NCBI GenBank assembly: GCA_028751875.1
Contig: CM054144.1
Span: 19,381,992 to 19,445,991 of the forward strand
Direction: 5' to 3'
DNA: 64,000 nt
Source: Rapana venosa
Lineage: Eukaryota; Mollusca; Gastropoda; Neogastropoda; Muricidae
In this document: positions 34,341 to 48,004 of the stretch, one piece after another
Layout of the letters: the number at the start of each line of letters is the position of its first letter
Position numbering within the stretch: position 1 is the stretch's first letter
Translations under genes and position numbers: made by a program
The notes under the pieces: model-generated
What the model saw: the letters and a program-made list of their open reading frames with translations, nothing else
Database searches by the model: none
What the model was told of the DNA's origin: nothing

Positions 34341-35765
34341 CTACTCAGACGGGACATCGAAAGAAAGTTAGGTGTATACTTAGAGACAGAGAGTTATCGG
34401 TGATTGATTGATTGATTGATTGATTTTGTTTTCAAATTTAATAGGGAACATATGATTATTAACTTTCTTTTTTTATCTTTTCTTCTTCTGAAAAGGGAAT
34501 ATCAATAATAAGTGCAAATATTTCTAAGTTAACCTAAAATGAGAGTAAGAAAGAAAGAGACAGAATGGTTAAGAAATAAACCAAAAACAAGCAAACAGAA
34601 ATAAACTCTATGCGAATACAAAAGCACAAACAAGGAACTGAAAAAATAAAACAAACATAAAAGCAAAACAAAAATAACTAAAAAACCCCAGACATTATTG
34701 GACATTATAGCTAGTAAACAATAGGGAGAGAGAGACAGAGAGAGACAGAGAGAGACAGAGAGACAGAGAGAGAGACAGAGTGAGGGTCAGAGAGACAGAG
34801 AGTGAAAAAAAGAAAGTAGAGAGGACAAACAAGCAGACACACAGACATACACATAAAGACAGAGACAGACACACAGAAACAGAGAATGATAGACAGAGTC
34901 AAGAACAATGAGAAGAATAAAACCATAAACAGACAATAGAACTAACAAACGCAACAAACGCACCACACTGACTAAGATAGATATAACACCAAACAACAAA
35001 CACACAAAACAAAATCCCTCCCGCAAACTATTGTAACCAAACAGCTAGAAAGAACCTTGGGACATAATATTACCATACACCATGCAGGCCAAAAACCATC
35101 GAGAAGTGAGGCAATGGAATGCAAACATGTGGGGGAGTGGGGAGAGGAGCAAAGACGAAAGGAAAGGAGAGAAAGCCCCCAGGGAGAGGAAGCTGCTGAG
35201 GGAGAAAGAAGGAAGGGAGAAGGGGAGAGAGAATGTGATGTCATTATAGAAATATAGGGACCCTGCTTTCTCTAGCCAGAGGTTATAATTTGTGTTTTAA
35301 GTCATTGCCTTGTGACAGGTTTCTTTGGTGTTTTTGCTTCTTAAATGAAAACGTGTCTGTCTGTCTGTCTGTCTGTGTGCCTGTGTGTTTGTCTCTGTCT
35401 ATTTCAATGTTGTTGTTTTTTCTATCTATCTCTTTCCTTATGCGTCTTTTTCTGTCTCTTTAATTTGTTTTTTTTCTGTTTCCAGTTCTCTCTCGATTTG
35501 CCTCTCTATCTTTTAATTTTTTGTTTGTTTCTAAATGTGTTCCTTTGATGTTTATAGTTATTTGTTTCTTCTTCTCTATCTCTATCTAATTTTTTTCTAC
35601 TCGTTCTCTCTGTCTCTTTTCAGATTTCCCTTCACTATTTCTTTATGATTTCTGTCTCTCTGCCTCTCTTCTCTGTCTTTGTCAGGCTCCTGCTTGCTAT
35701 GCTCACGTTTGTGTTTTCTCTCCCTTTTGTATTTTTCTTCGTCTCTTTCACTTAGTCAACCTCTC
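34341..35765. other. non-coding stretch with GA and CTGT repeats
   Basis: Contains a (GATT)n at about 34401-34425, A-rich sequence, (GA/GACA)n at 34725-34805, purine-rich sequence at 35130-35240 and (CTGT)n at 35358-35376. No gene recognised. Confidence 0.6.
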
Positions 35766-35903
35766 CCCCCCCCCCCCCCCCCCCCCCCCCCCCTTCCTCG
35801 ATTCCTCGATGTGGATAATTTCTGTCTATGTATTTATCTCTCTATATATTACTCTACAAGTTTTCTTGTCTCCAGTCTAATGCAGTCAAGGGGGGGGGGG
35901 GGG
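35766..35903. repeat. poly-C and poly-G tracts
   Basis: A pure C run of about 27 bases at 35766-35792 and a G run of about 14 bases at 35890-35903. The latter abuts the start of the following SINE. Confidence 0.95.
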
Positions 35904-36238
35904 TAGCCTAGTGGTTAGAACATTGCGCTCGCAATCTGACGACCCTAGTTCGATTCCTGTTCGAGGGGATATTTTCCCCTGGAGTTAACATAAGTGCCGA
36001 CTCCACTCTCCCCAAAAGTCCTTCGGATGAAACTTGAAACCGAGGCCCCGTGTGCGAACGCACGCAGAACATCTTACGCACACGTTAGATCCTGTTCCGC
36101 TTTTCGTAAGAGTAGGTCATTGTGTGCCGGTGGGAACAGATGACATAATTTACAAAACCGCATCACAGGGACTGGATGTAAAAAAGGACATAAGTGCTTA
36201 TTCCATTATCCTCGATATAAAAGAATAAAAAAGAATAC
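35904..36238 (+). mobile_element. tRNA-derived SINE family 1, near full-length
   Basis: A box tagcctagtgg at 35904-35914, B-box-like agttcgattcc at 35947-35957 (one mismatch), then 'gaggggatattttcccctgg', 'aaaagtccttcggatgaaac', 'cgcacgcagaacatcttacg', 'gcttttcgtaagagtaggtc' and the 3' end 'cattatcctcgatataaaag' with an A-rich tail. Collinear with 9990-10332. Confidence 0.88.
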
Positions 36239-36311
36239 AAGTTGTGTAGAGCTCCACCATCCCAGAGGCCTTATCGGGGCTGTCACTGCTTAACATTTTC
36301 TCCTCCTTCTT

Positions 36312-36405
36312 CTTCTTCGAACACTCAGTCAGCAATTCATTGTTGCCTGTCAGACGAGTGAACAGGCGTCGTGCTGCCATTAAGCGCCTGAGAAGTCAGG
36401 TCCAG
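36312..36405 (+). repeat. short ~95-bp dispersed repeat
   Basis: 'tcttcttcgaacactcagtc', 'ttgcctgtcagacgagtgaa', 'cgtgctgccattaagcgcct' and 'gagaagtcagg' are collinear with 24347-24440. This copy is outside the segmental duplication. Confidence 0.55.
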
Positions 36406-36692
36406 CCAAGATTTTAAAATTTCAAGCAAAAACTGTGAACATATAATATAGATTAAAAACAGGGTCTGAACCCATTTCTACTGTCGTTCCTTGTATCAGC
36501 TCTCTTGTCAACGGTAAGGGTCAATCCAGCAGTCACCCCCCTTGAGGAGTTGCCTTGTCTCTTCTCTTATGGTTGCCACACTGTTTCTTGGATTTTCTCT
36601 GTATCTGTTTCTCTGTCTTTGTCTCTGTCTCCCTCTCTCTTTCTCTCTCACTCACTTACTCTCTCTATATCTGTGAACAGTGCATATGACGT

Positions 36693-36694
<2 letters not shown>

Positions 36695-36731
<37 letters not shown>

Positions 36732-36740
36732 CGTGCGAGT
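36695..36740. repeat. GT/GC microsatellite
   Basis: (GT)n continuing into GCGCGCGC, preceded by a CT tract at about 36595-36665. Confidence 0.95.
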
Positions 36741-36876
36741 GTGTATGTGTGTGGGCGTTTTCATCCTTACGATTCACTGCGCATCTCAGAGATAAAATCC
36801 AAATAAAAATCGGTATCAGACAAATACACAAACAGCTAAACAATAAATCAAACAAATATAAATTGAAACGAAAAAA

Positions 36877-37370
36877 ATGAAATACACAAACCATTCACTC
36901 CTATCCATCCTCTTCAGCCTTCCCTACCTCATCTCTACACCTAGTGCACAAGCAGCCAAGCCTGCTGCTGAAACCACGCTGCGAGCAATAGAGCACACAG
37001 CAGCATGCCAGACTCTGCCAAGGATCAGATTGACCCCTCAGATTATTTGTTCCACAAGAAGGCAATTTCAGCATACAAATCCAGTTTGACGTGAATTTGC
37101 TGCCAGAAAATGGAAATGTTATGACCACAGCGCATATTGCATTGATAAATGGATGCTATAGAGTTTCTTTTTTTCTTTTTTTTTTTGAGCAGAGGAGGCA
37201 GGAGCAGGCCGGTCATTGCTGCTGTACTGTACTGGTGTGTACCAGCGCCATGATGCTGTCGGCTTCTCTGACTGCTCACAGCCAGACCTCCTGTCTGTGT
37301 CCACACCTGGCTGTCCTCAGCAGCAGCAGGGCAGGGCTGAATGGGTGAGTTGTGAGGAGACATTGATGAC
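36877..37370 (+). repeat. unclassified ~480-bp dispersed repeat
   Basis: Collinear with 33859-34340 from 'aaccattcactcc' to 'gaggagacattga'. A T-rich expansion replaces the usual segment near 37165-37185. It retains 'gcagaggaggcaggagcagg' and 'gtactggtgtgtaccagcgc'. Confidence 0.75.
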
Positions 37371-37716
37371 TTAAGAAGAAGAAGTGTGTTCTACGAGGGA
37401 GATCAACGATAGTTTAAGGGAAGGTAAACGATATAAACGAGGAGAGAAAGAGAAAGAGAGAGAAACCCTATGTTTATGCATTTTCATGCCTACACAATGC
37501 AACAACACAATATAGATATTTATTGTCTCATAAACACGACAAATATATGTAAGCTGTGAGTATACCTAAAAGCCATAAACAAGTGAATATTTTCACATAA
37601 AATAGGTGAAAAGGGAAAAGATCACACACCTTAATGAAACAAAAAAAAAATCACAAAAAACACCAAAACAAACAAATTAATAACATATAAACACACAAAC
37701 ATAAACCATCCAACAT

Positions 37717-38525
37717 GGGCACGGGTTAGTGCCTTATCTATGGGCTAGCAAGTCGCAGGTTTAAGCCCACTGAAGTAATATAGAGTTTTCCCACTATGGC
37801 CGGGTCCTACTCAGTGGGGCAAGTAGGAAGACTAGGGCCATACAGTCGAGCTTCATCCACTTCACGGATTCAGTTTTGAGAGTGCTGCTCAAAGTAGTTA
37901 TCAGCACTGCAGGTACCTGTGTCTCTCAGGGCCAGTGGAAGACAAGATATACTGAATAGGAAACGTAGAATACAAACCTGACAAGACTCAAAGCACATGC
38001 ACGTCCATAGACGCATCATTAAATCATTCTTATCACCATTGATCATCATGAAATAACAGAAATTGCCTCTGGCTTGGTGGTCCCAGCTGCTCTGGTCTCA
38101 TAGGGACCTCGGCTCTTGTTCTCCATAAACTTATGTGCCTGTGAGGTTTTGTATCAAAGCCTTCAGCATAGGAGATTCAGGAGCTAGTGTTGTTGGAGTG
38201 ACGCTGTTGTGGTTGCCATCCTAGGTGGGTGTCTCACTCAGTCTGGCTCCACGACTCAGCTACTGCTGCCATCAATAGAGGGCTTAGTGGGTGGAGTTCT
38301 GCTTGTGTAAGCCCTGAAAATGCCTTACTAAACACCATCTAAGTTACACAGCTGCAGTGCAGGGCACTTCTGGCTAACAGCTTCATGAAGGCCTAATATG
38401 GCGTCATCCGATCCTGAGGATGTGCTGAAACGAACCTGGCTATGTTTGAGGCAGAGAGATCAAACTTAGCATTGTGGAAACAGCAGAACAGGAATATCAC
38501 AGAAAATTAAGCTGAAATAAAGAAG
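37717..38525 (+). mobile_element. composite tRNA-headed element, ~810 bp (start of copy B)
   Basis: The degraded head 'gggcacgggttagtgcctta' with 'caagtcgcaggtttaagccc' aligns with the A and B box head of 28551-29395. It is followed by 'atacagtcgagcttcatcc' and the ~500-bp 3' part shared with 14368-14895. Both halves are again contiguous. Confidence 0.75.
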
Positions 38526-39379
38526 CAAAATCACCACCACCACCACCACCACCACCACCAACAACAACAATGACAGCAGCACACACGCACACACACACAC
38601 CTCTTCCCATAAACTTCATATTTCTTATTCCCTCCTTCTTGACTCCTATGTCTTTAACACCAGTGAACTTTAAAAAAGAAATGAAAATATCACGACAGCT
38701 ATTATTTTCCAATTCTAAGCGAGGTGTGAAAAATGGAGTCGAAGAATAGAGAGTAATTGCAGACGACAGGCACGAGCCTCGTTGAGGAACAGACAGACAG
38801 ACAGACAGACACTCTTGTGCTTTAAGGCTCTCCACACAGGGATCAGCACCTTGCCCTCTTGAAGGGTGTCCTCACCATCAAATGACTCCCTACTCAGTTT
38901 TACTCCACAGACAAAAAAGTGAAGAGAAGATTGATTTTGGTTAAAGAACCAAAATGTACTTCTACATCCAAGTTTTGATTCGTTAGTGTGTTTATTCGCC
39001 ATTTCTTTTTTTCTATGTTGCTAGATTATCAAATCATTATTCTGTAATATTCATTGCAAATCCTTATGCATTCATTCATTCATTTTTTTCACTTATTCAT
39101 TATTTATCCATTTATCGGTTTATTTTCCGAGTAATAAAAATGATGTCAGTAACTGACTTAGCCAGAAAAGAAACACATAGTAAAAAGAATATGTGTGTTT
39201 TGATAAATCCAAAGAGAAAGAAACACAAGTTAATATAAATATTAATAGCTGGTTAAAAATGTTGTTCAGACGCATGGAATGCGTTATTATTACTCATTCT
39301 GTCCATAGTCACCTTTTTGTTTTGCACATCTAGATATAATACTCTAAATATATAGTCTGCTTGTCAAGCTGGATCTCTG

Positions 39380-39632
39380 CCTTCGATTTAGCACATTTTG
39401 GTTCTAAACCATGGATTAAGCATATTTTGGTTCTAAACCTTGGTTTTAGCACATTTTGGTTCTAAACCTTGGATTAAGCACATTTTGGTTCTAAACCTTG
39501 GATTAAGCACATTTTGGTTCTCTGCCTTGGATTTATCACACTTTGGTTCTCTGCCTTGCTTTTAGCGCATTTTGGTTCTCAGTCTTGGATTTAACACATT
39601 GTAGTTCTCTGCCTCGCCTTGGATTGAGCACA
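39380..39632 (+). repeat. ~30-bp tandem array specific to copy B
   Basis: About eight units of the form 'gcacattttggttctaaacc' plus 'ttggattta', with variants containing 'tctctgcc'. Copy A has a single equivalent segment at about 15795-15820 ('aacacattttcaccttc'), so the array expanded in B or was lost in A. Confidence 0.9.
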
Positions 39633-40200
39633 TGTTCATTCATTTTCCCTCAGGACGAAAGAACATTTCCCCCCAAAAGATATATTTCTTACTACGCCAT
39701 CTTGTCAGTCTGTAACCGCTTCTTTTGCAGCGATTTGGATAGTGGCCTTCACCAAGACAAAAATGAGCCCTGAAGTAGAAAGACAAGGACAAGAGAAAGA
39801 GAATTGCATTCATGTAGACGTCTGTAGGGAAAAATGGACTTTGAGGACAGGAATCAGAAAAAATGGAAGTCAAAGCCAATGAGCAATTAGAATGCTCCAA
39901 AAAATAAACAACAAAGAAATGCTTCGTCGATGCTGAAATAACGGAAAAGATTGGAAGATAGTAAAAGAGAAAAGGATATTTTAATGGATTTCTACGTTTA
40001 TTTGGTTGATGCTGCAGATATGTATCAGGGTCATGGCAATTATCGAGTATAAAAATATGTGTACACTTTAATGTTGGAATGAAATGGAAATTATATTGTG
40101 GCAAAAACATATCTCTTTTGTATGTCACTGTGCCTATCAGCTTGTGTGTGGATTTTTTCTTCAATGTTATTGTTTATTCTTTTATGAAAAGCTATATTAG

Positions 40201-40865
40201 AGAGAGAGAGAGACACCGCACATACACACAAAACACACACACCTACACACACACATAAACACAGATGCAGAGAAACAGACACCAGAAACAGATGGAACCA
40301 CAAACGCAGACACAGACAATAAACAAAATAAACGAAGTAAACAGACAGACAAGATACCTACAACATCATAATAAATGATTTCTCTGACACAAACAGCGAA
40401 TCTAATCAAGGGAAAAATAATTGAGATCTGTGAACAAAATTATCACAATATTCCCTTAAGGGAAACAAAGTGGGAAGGGTGAACAAACAGAAAAACAGAC
40501 AAACAGACAAACAAACAGACCAAAGCACTGAGCCAGAGTAACAGAGACATACACAGAAAACTATATGGAAACACAAAACACAGACACAGAAATAACAGAC
40601 GTACAGAAGAACAGATAGACAAAGACACAGACAATACAAACAAACAAATAAACAAACAGACAGAATAACAAAGACACACACCATCATAATAACAGATCGC
40701 TCTGACCAGAACATGAAACCAACCAAGGAAAAATAAATTGATCTGCCAACGAAATTACATGAATACCTTTAGAAAACCATGTGGAAAGAGTGAAAAGAGA
40801 GAGAGAGAGAGAGAGACGAGAGAGAGAGAGAGAGAGAGAGAAGACAGAGAGAGAGACAGAGAGGG
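40201..40865. repeat. ~316-bp internal tandem duplication with GA/GACA repeats
   Basis: 'ctctgacacaaacagcgaat' to 'agggaaacaaagtgggaag' (40381-40480) recurs in diverged form at 40697-40795. Equivalent pairs occur in copies A and C. (GA)n occurs at 40201-40213 and 40795-40865. Confidence 0.65.
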
Positions 40866-41163
40866 GGAGGGCTAATCGGAGATGGAGAAGAGAAGTGTGG
40901 AGGGGAGAAGAGAAGAGAAGAAATGCAACGCTAGAATACAGATGTAAATTCCATTTTCTCACCAGTTTCTTTACAATTTTTTCAGATAATTGGCCTCTGG
41001 CTTAATAATTTGTTTTTTTCTATATCACCAGAAATTGTCGAGTTTTGTTATATAACTGCTTGTTTTTTGTGTCTGTCTAACCCTCTCTCTGCCTTTATGT
41101 CTGGTTGTCTGTTCCTTGCTTTTCCTGCCTGTCTTTGTATTCTGTCTCTCTTTCTGTATCACT

Positions 41164-41164
<1 letters not shown>

Positions 41165-41218
<54 letters not shown>

Positions 41219-41252
41219 ATATATATATAGATATATATATATGTGTGTGTTG
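41165..41252. repeat. AT microsatellite
   Basis: (AT)n followed by a short (TG)n. Confidence 0.95.
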
Positions 41253-41329
41253 TGTGTGTGTGTGTTTGTAGTATGTATAAGTATATGTTTATAAACATGA
41301 TTTGACAGAGATATAAAAAAAAATTAAAT

Positions 41330-41797
41330 CAGCAAATCCTCCTTTTATATCCAATCCCTCCATTATTTCATATTTCCATCTGTCTGATTGCCATCAAAAC
41401 TTCCTGTTCTGGAAGCTGTAACTGAAGCCTCCAATCCAAAAACAGGATGAAGCCACCCAGCAGGCAGCAAAGTTCATGGTAGCGCGCTAAAATCTTCCCA
41501 AGACCTGATTAATCCCAGATCATTTGTTTAAGAAGAGGGCAATTCCAGCAAAAAGCCCGTCTTGACTTGATTTATTGCCCTGAAATGGAAATGTGCGACC
41601 ACCGCGCAGATTGCTCTGATTGGGTGAGTTTTCAAGATTTTCTTTTTCCTGGTTCATTCTTCCAGTGAGAGCAGAGGAGCAGGAGCAGGCCGTCCATTGG
41701 CTGCTGTACTGTATCTGTGTGTACCAGCGCCATGATGCTGACGCTTCTCTGACTACTCACAGCCAGACCTCCTGTCTTGTTCCCCACCCTTCTGTGG
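41330..41797 (+). repeat. unclassified ~480-bp dispersed repeat (copy in B)
   Basis: Counterpart of 17690-18177, with 'ccctgaaatggaaatgtgcg' and 'gtgtaccagcgccatgatgc'. It is followed immediately by the empty LINE insertion site. Confidence 0.75.
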
Positions 41798-41803
41798 TAA
41801 TTC
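41798..41803. other. empty LINE insertion site (copy B)
   Basis: A single TAATTC where copy A has TAATTC-LINE-TAATTC. Flanks 'cttctgtgg' and 'atttctc' match copy A on both sides. Confidence 0.88.
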
Positions 41804-44460
41804 ATTTCTCTTTTCGTTTAATTTGCCAGCACAGATCTTTAGTCCTCCTTGGTCTGTACAATATTCAAGTGCCAATTTGAATAATTTTTCATTTAGATTG
41901 TTTCTTCAAAACAGCTAAACTAGATACAGTGCTTCTTTATCGTGTTTCAATTTGGATTTGTATCATTCAGTATCATGATGGATGTTTGTGGAACTGGGAA
42001 TAATGATCGGCTTTTTTCTTGAGATTTAGAATTGTACAAAGTGACAGCACTACTATAGCCTCTGTGGAGGGTGGGGCTATAAATAACAAGACTGGATTGG
42101 TTTGGACCGTTTTTATTCAAAACTTGAACTATTTTATACTTTGGTTTAAGTACTGGCATCATCTAATTGTAAATAACATGGAAGGGGGTTATTCGCTCTG
42201 AGATATTTACTCGATTCTTTTTATCCATTCTGTCTGCTTCTCCATGTCCTTCCATCTCTTTACTATTGCTGAGTCTGTGTTTGTCTCTGATGGACTGTCT
42301 GTCTGTCTGTCGTCTGCCTCATCTGTCTTTGTCTCTTCTGTCTTCTGTCTGGCTGTCCTGTCTCTCACTCTCTCCTCATCTCTCTCATCTTCTTCCTTCT
42401 CCTCCTCTCTCTCTCTCTCGCTCCTTGCATTGTTTTCTCAGCTCATGTTTCTTCTTCTTGTCCTACTTTAGAAAGTTTTCAGAAAAAAGAAGATTCTTAT
42501 AACAGTGCTACACAAATCAACGGAGCTGTATGTTAAATGACAGGCTCATGTCCCCAATGTATGATTCAACCACTACTGGATGTAGCAATACAGGAATGTG
42601 CCTCAGGCACTGGGTGTGATTTCACACTTTATAATCTCATATTGTTCTTCTACTGTGCATAGTATTTGTGAGGAAGGGTGTATCTTATCTGTGGCCTTTG
42701 TAAGTAACAAATTTCTGGTCATGTGTGAAGACTTTAGATAATAAGCTTTTGTGCATGTGTGTGAATGTGTGAGTGTGTGTGTGTGCGTGTGTATATTATG
42801 TGTGTGTATGTGTGTGGAAGAGAGAGGTAGACAGAAACACAGACACACAGACACAGACCGAGATCCACACACACACACACACACACAGATAACAGACAAC
42901 TTCCCTATCATTTTTCTACTCCTTCACACATTTCATTCCCTTGACTCTAGCAAAAAGGATTTCAAAACACAGTTATTACGTTGTCGCTTTAGGTGAAGTG
43001 TGAGAAGGACAGGCGAAGAATGGCCAGTAATTACACATGACAGGCACCGGCCTAGACTGGCCTGGCCGGTCTGACGAACAGACAGCTTCCCCTTGAACAA
43101 AAAAAATCTCTCCTCACTTGACTCACCAGCTTGACTTGAAGGTTAAGGTGTCGTCACAATCACATGCTACCATGTCAACTTTTACTCCTCGTATATCCAA
43201 AACAGAATTTAATGTAGAGGGTTTGTGTTTTGGTTAAGGGATGAATGTAATTATTTTTTTTAATATTGTTTTCATTTTTACCACTCGGATATTAAAAGAA
43301 AGTATAGACTTTTTTTAAGTTAAGGGGTGGTTATGTTTATTTTTAATTTTGACTTTGTAAAATATAATATTGAGAGGTAGGGTGGGTGGGGTAGTGGGCG
43401 GGGTATGAAAGTTTATTGTTGTTTTCCTTTAGTAGATTATCAATCATGGATAGGTTGGTAAATTTTCACTGGAGATATAAGAATGGCAATGATAAATAGT
43501 GTATGTGTTAAACCCAGAAAGAAACAATGGAATTCCAGTATGTCAGATACAATTTTGAGAAACAAACCCATAGATGTATAAGAAGATCAATGATCAGAGA
43601 AAAATAAAGCAGAGAATATAATTATTTGTCTAGAATAAGGGATAATGAACACGATTACATTGATAGCGAATACATAGTTATGCATCCTAATCTGTAAAGC
43701 TTAAATAATAGTTATAATAAGTATTCATGGGTGAAATACAACATTCTATTTTAAGAGATAATGGTGAAATAAAACGGTAGAAGAAGGGGATCTACCATGT
43801 TAAAATTGTTGGGATTTTTTTTACCGAAAATGTGTTTTAGTTATGAACAAATGTTATTTTGATGCTGTTAATTTTTCGTTTTCCCATATGTCTGGTGGTT
43901 TACTCTTATAGCACATTTGTCACGTTTTTTTGTTGTTGTTGCTGTTAAGTTATTCATTTTCTTTTGCATATGTCATTTGTCCTTTCATGCTTTTCTTCGT
44001 TGTTTCACGCTCAGACAGCGCATGGTGTCTGATATATGAGCAAAAATGTGTTGCGGTGCCATAAAGCACCTGACAAGTCAGGCCAAGAGCATCTAACTTC
44101 AGCATGGAAGAGAATTACTATCTGGAAAAAAGGGGTAAAGGAAGAAAAGGAACAAGGCAGAAACAAAGAGAGGGATAGAAATGAGGGATATCAGAGTACA
44201 CAGTTACAAGGAGGTGGAGACAGGATGCTGTTTGTACTGACAGGGTCGCGGCAACCCCACCAGGGTGAAAAGGATCCTAAAGAAAGCATTTGCCCTTTTT
44301 TTCAGTGTGTTTGTTAACTTGTTTAATTTGTCATGGATACGGTTTATTGTTTACTTGCATAGGCATTTGTTTGCCTCTTTCTTTCTTTCTTTTTTCCTTT
44401 CTGTGTTTCATTCTTTCTTTCAGTTTTTTCTCTCTTACTTTCTTACCCTGTTTGATTTAA

Positions 44461-45935
44461 TCACAGGACACACTCCCAAACAGAATCGAAAAATAATCAT
44501 ATAGTATTTTTTTGTTATTAGACCCTTCTTCCCATTCATCCCTCCCCACCCGAAACCCAACCCACCCCCTCCATGTAACCCATTACCTCACCCTCCCTAT
44601 CCCTCCTTTGTTTAACTGTCACTAGCTGAACTCCCTTTATAGTCACCTTCAGGGGAGAAAATTAGCAGGGAGATGAGAGCAAAGGAGAACCCAGAAAGAG
44701 GAGAATTGCTTTAAGATTAGGTCGTAGGAGAAAACAAACAGTTTTAGAAGAACAGCTGAAAAAGGAACTGCCCAAGCACTTAAATGTCAATGCATGCACA
44801 CACCTAAGTCAGAAAATTATGGCGACAATAAAAAAAGAGACGGAGAAGTAGAGAAGTGGGGGGTATGGAGTGAGAGCGAAATAGAATGATGCAAAAGAAA
44901 AGGAAGAGGAGAGGCTTGTTTGTGGGTTTATGGATTAGAGGTGCAGAAATTGTCATGGTTATGATGGCAGTGATAGAGTGTAAAACAGGCACTGAACTTT
45001 CATTCTGGAATGTTAAAGGATATATACAAAGGCAGAAAATGTTGGAATATTGGTTCTTTGTCTCTCTGTTTCGTCTGTCTGTCTGTATCGTTTTGTCTGA
45101 CTGGTTCTACATGTCTGTCTGTGTGTGTCTCTTTGTCTGACTGGCTATAACTGTCTGTCTGTCTGTATGTCTCTCTCTGTTTCTCCCTCTTTATCTCTCT
45201 CTATCCTCTTTATCGCCTCTCTCTCTGTGTCTCCCTGTCTCGTCTGTCTCTCTGTCTCATCTCTCTCTCTCTCTCTCTACCCTTCTCATCTCTCTCTCTC
45301 CTCTCTCTCTCTTTCTTTTTTCTTTCTTGATTCTTTCTGACCCTGTTTGCGTTTTATTGCAGGACACACTCCCAAACAGAATCGACAAATAATCATATGG
45401 TAATTTTTCTTATTAGACCCCACTCCCCACTCCCCACTCCATGTAACCCATTACCTCACCCTCCCTGTCCCCCTTTTTAACCCTCACTAGCTGAACTCCC
45501 TTTATAGTCACCTTCAGGGGAGAAAATTAGCAGGGAGACGAGAGCAAAAGAGAGCCCAGGAAAAGGAGAACTGCTTTAAAATTAGGGTGTGGGAGGAAGA
45601 CCAACAATTTCAGAAGAGAAGAATGAACAAAAAAAACTGCCCAAGCCACTAAATGATCAATGCACGCACAAGTAATTCAGAAAATTATGGTGACAATAAA
45701 AAAGGAGGCGGAGAAGTACGGAAGAGGGTATGGTGAGAGTGGAATAGAATGATGAAAAAAAAGGAAGAGGAGAGGCTTGTTTGTGGTTTTAGGAATTAGA
45801 CGTGCATAAATTGTCAGGGTTATGATGGTAGTGACAGAATGTAAAACAGGCACTGATCTTCATTCTGAAATGGTGAAGGAAATGTACAAAAGGCAGAAAA
45901 TTGTTGGAATAGTGTTTCTCTCTCTCTCTCTCTCG

Positions 45936-45966
<31 letters not shown>

Positions 45967-46735
45967 ATCTCTCTCTCCTCTATCATCTCTCTCTCTCTCT
46001 CCCATCCCACCTCCGGTAATCACTCCTCTCTCCTCTCTCTCCTCTGTCTGTCTGTCTATTCTCCTGTCTGACTGGCTCTAACGTCCTGTCTGTATTATGT
46101 CTCTCTCTCTCTCGGCTCTCTCCACGTCACTCCTCTCACTCTCACTCTCTCTCTCTATCTCTCTCTCTCTTTCTTTCTTTCTTTCCTTCGTTCTTTCTTT
46201 CTGCTTTTCTTTCTTTCTTACCCCGTTTGCTTTATCACAGACACACTCCCAATCAGATTTGGCAAATAATCGCATGGTAATTTGTTGTTATTAGACCCCA
46301 CTGGATAGAAGGTGCAGAAATTGTCAAGGCTGTGATGGCAGTGACCAGATGTAAAACACTCTAACCTTTTTATTCTCTGGAATGGCTGCGAAGCGACATA
46401 AACACAACAGGCAAAAATGATGGAACATTGTTCTTTGTCCTCTCGTCTCATCTGTCTGTTCCTGTGTGTGTCTCTCTGTCTGACTGGCCTCTAATCTGTC
46501 TGTCTGTCTGTAATGTCTCCTCCTCTATTCTCTCTTCGGTGGCCTCTTTCTCTGCCTCTCTGTATTGTCTCTATCTCTCTTCCTTCTGTGTCACTCTCTC
46601 TTTTTCTGTTTCTTTCCTTTCTTTCTTCTTATTTCTTCCTTACACTGTTTGCTTTTTTATCACAGGACCACACTCCTAAACAAGAATCGACAAATAATCA
46701 TATGGTATATTTTTGTTTTATTTGAGACCCCAGTC
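44461..46735 (+). repeat. tandem array of 0.4-0.9-kb units (copy B)
   Basis: Unit anchors at about 44461, 45357, 46233 and 46661 give lengths of about 895, 877 and 428 bp, then a truncated unit. The order long-long-short differs from long-short-long in copy A, so the unit number changed between copies. Confidence 0.85.
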
Positions 46736-48004
46736 CCCCCATAGAAAAAAACTCTCGGACAAAAACAACAAAATTTTTTCAAGGGAAAAAAAATTTGAGA
46801 TCTGTGAATGAAATTTCAAAAAATTCCCTTAGGGAAACAAAGGGGGGAAAGGGGGTTGAAGAGGAAACTCAGTGACAAAGGGGAAAAGGAGAGAAGATAG
46901 AGAGAAAAAGAGAGGGGGGGGGAAGAGAGAGAGAGGGGAGGGGAAAAGGGAGAGGAGAAAAGGAGGGAGAGAGAGAGAGAGAGACGGGACGACGAAAACC
47001 CAGACACAGAAAAAGAGAGACAAACGGGGCCCAGCCCAAAAATTTTACAGACAACGGGACAGACAAAAAAAAAAAAGACAAAAAAAACAAACAACCAAAG
47101 CATTTGACCAAGAGAAAACAGAGACAAACACGAAACATTTTGGAAAACACAAACACAGACACAAAAAATAACAGACATAAACAGACCGAAAAACAAAGAC
47201 ACAGACAATAGCAAAAAAGGAATAAACAAAAGACAGACAGAAAGAAACACCCCAACCCATAATCCAAGATAGCTCTGACACAGAAGTAAAAACCCCAACC
47301 AAGGGAAAAATAAATGGGTTTCTGCAAAACGAAATTACATAAAAACCCCTTTTGGGAAACAATGGGGAAAAGAGTGAAGAAAAGGGGAGAGAGAGAGAGA
47401 GGGGAAGAGAGGAGAGAGAGGAGAGAGAGAGAGAAAAGAGAGAGAAGAGAAAGGAAGACAAAGGGGTAAAACGGGGAACAGACAAACGGGCAGACAGAGA
47501 GGGGACAGGGGAAGAAAGAGAGAGAGAGATGGGGGGGGGGGGGGCTATTTGGGGGGAGGAGAAAAAAAAATTGTGGAGGGGGGGGAGAGGAAGAGAAGAA
47601 AAGCAACGCTAGAAAAATTTTTGGTGGGAATTTTTTTTCTCACCAGTTTTCAAAATTTTTTCAGAAAAAATTTGGGCCGCGGGTTTTAATACTTTGTTTT
47701 TTCTATATCACCAAAAATGTGCAGTTTTTTAAAATAACGCCCGGGTTTTTTTGCCCTGTCAAACCATTTTCGGTCGCCTGTTTTTTTTCCTGTCTTTTCC
47801 CTTTGCTTTTTTTCCCTTCTTTGAATGTCTGTTTGTCTCTCTGAAATCCCACACCCACAAAACACACCCCTTCTCTCTCTCTCTCTCTTCTCTCTCTCTT
47901 CTCTCTCTCTCTTCTATTTTAAATTTTTTTAATATAAAAAAAATATTATTATATATATATTATATATTTTATATGATTAGACAGAGATTTAAAAAAAAAA
48001 AAAT

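Larger units (their letters stand above)
37999..46735 (+). repeat. segmental duplication copy B
   Basis: Collinear with copy A but without the LINE; the empty site is at 41798-41803. It ends abruptly at about 46735 inside a tandem unit ('gagaccccagtcccccc'), where copy C begins with sequence equivalent to 40381 of B. From about 45820 to 46735 it shows frequent one- to four-base insertions relative to the other units. Confidence 0.9.
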
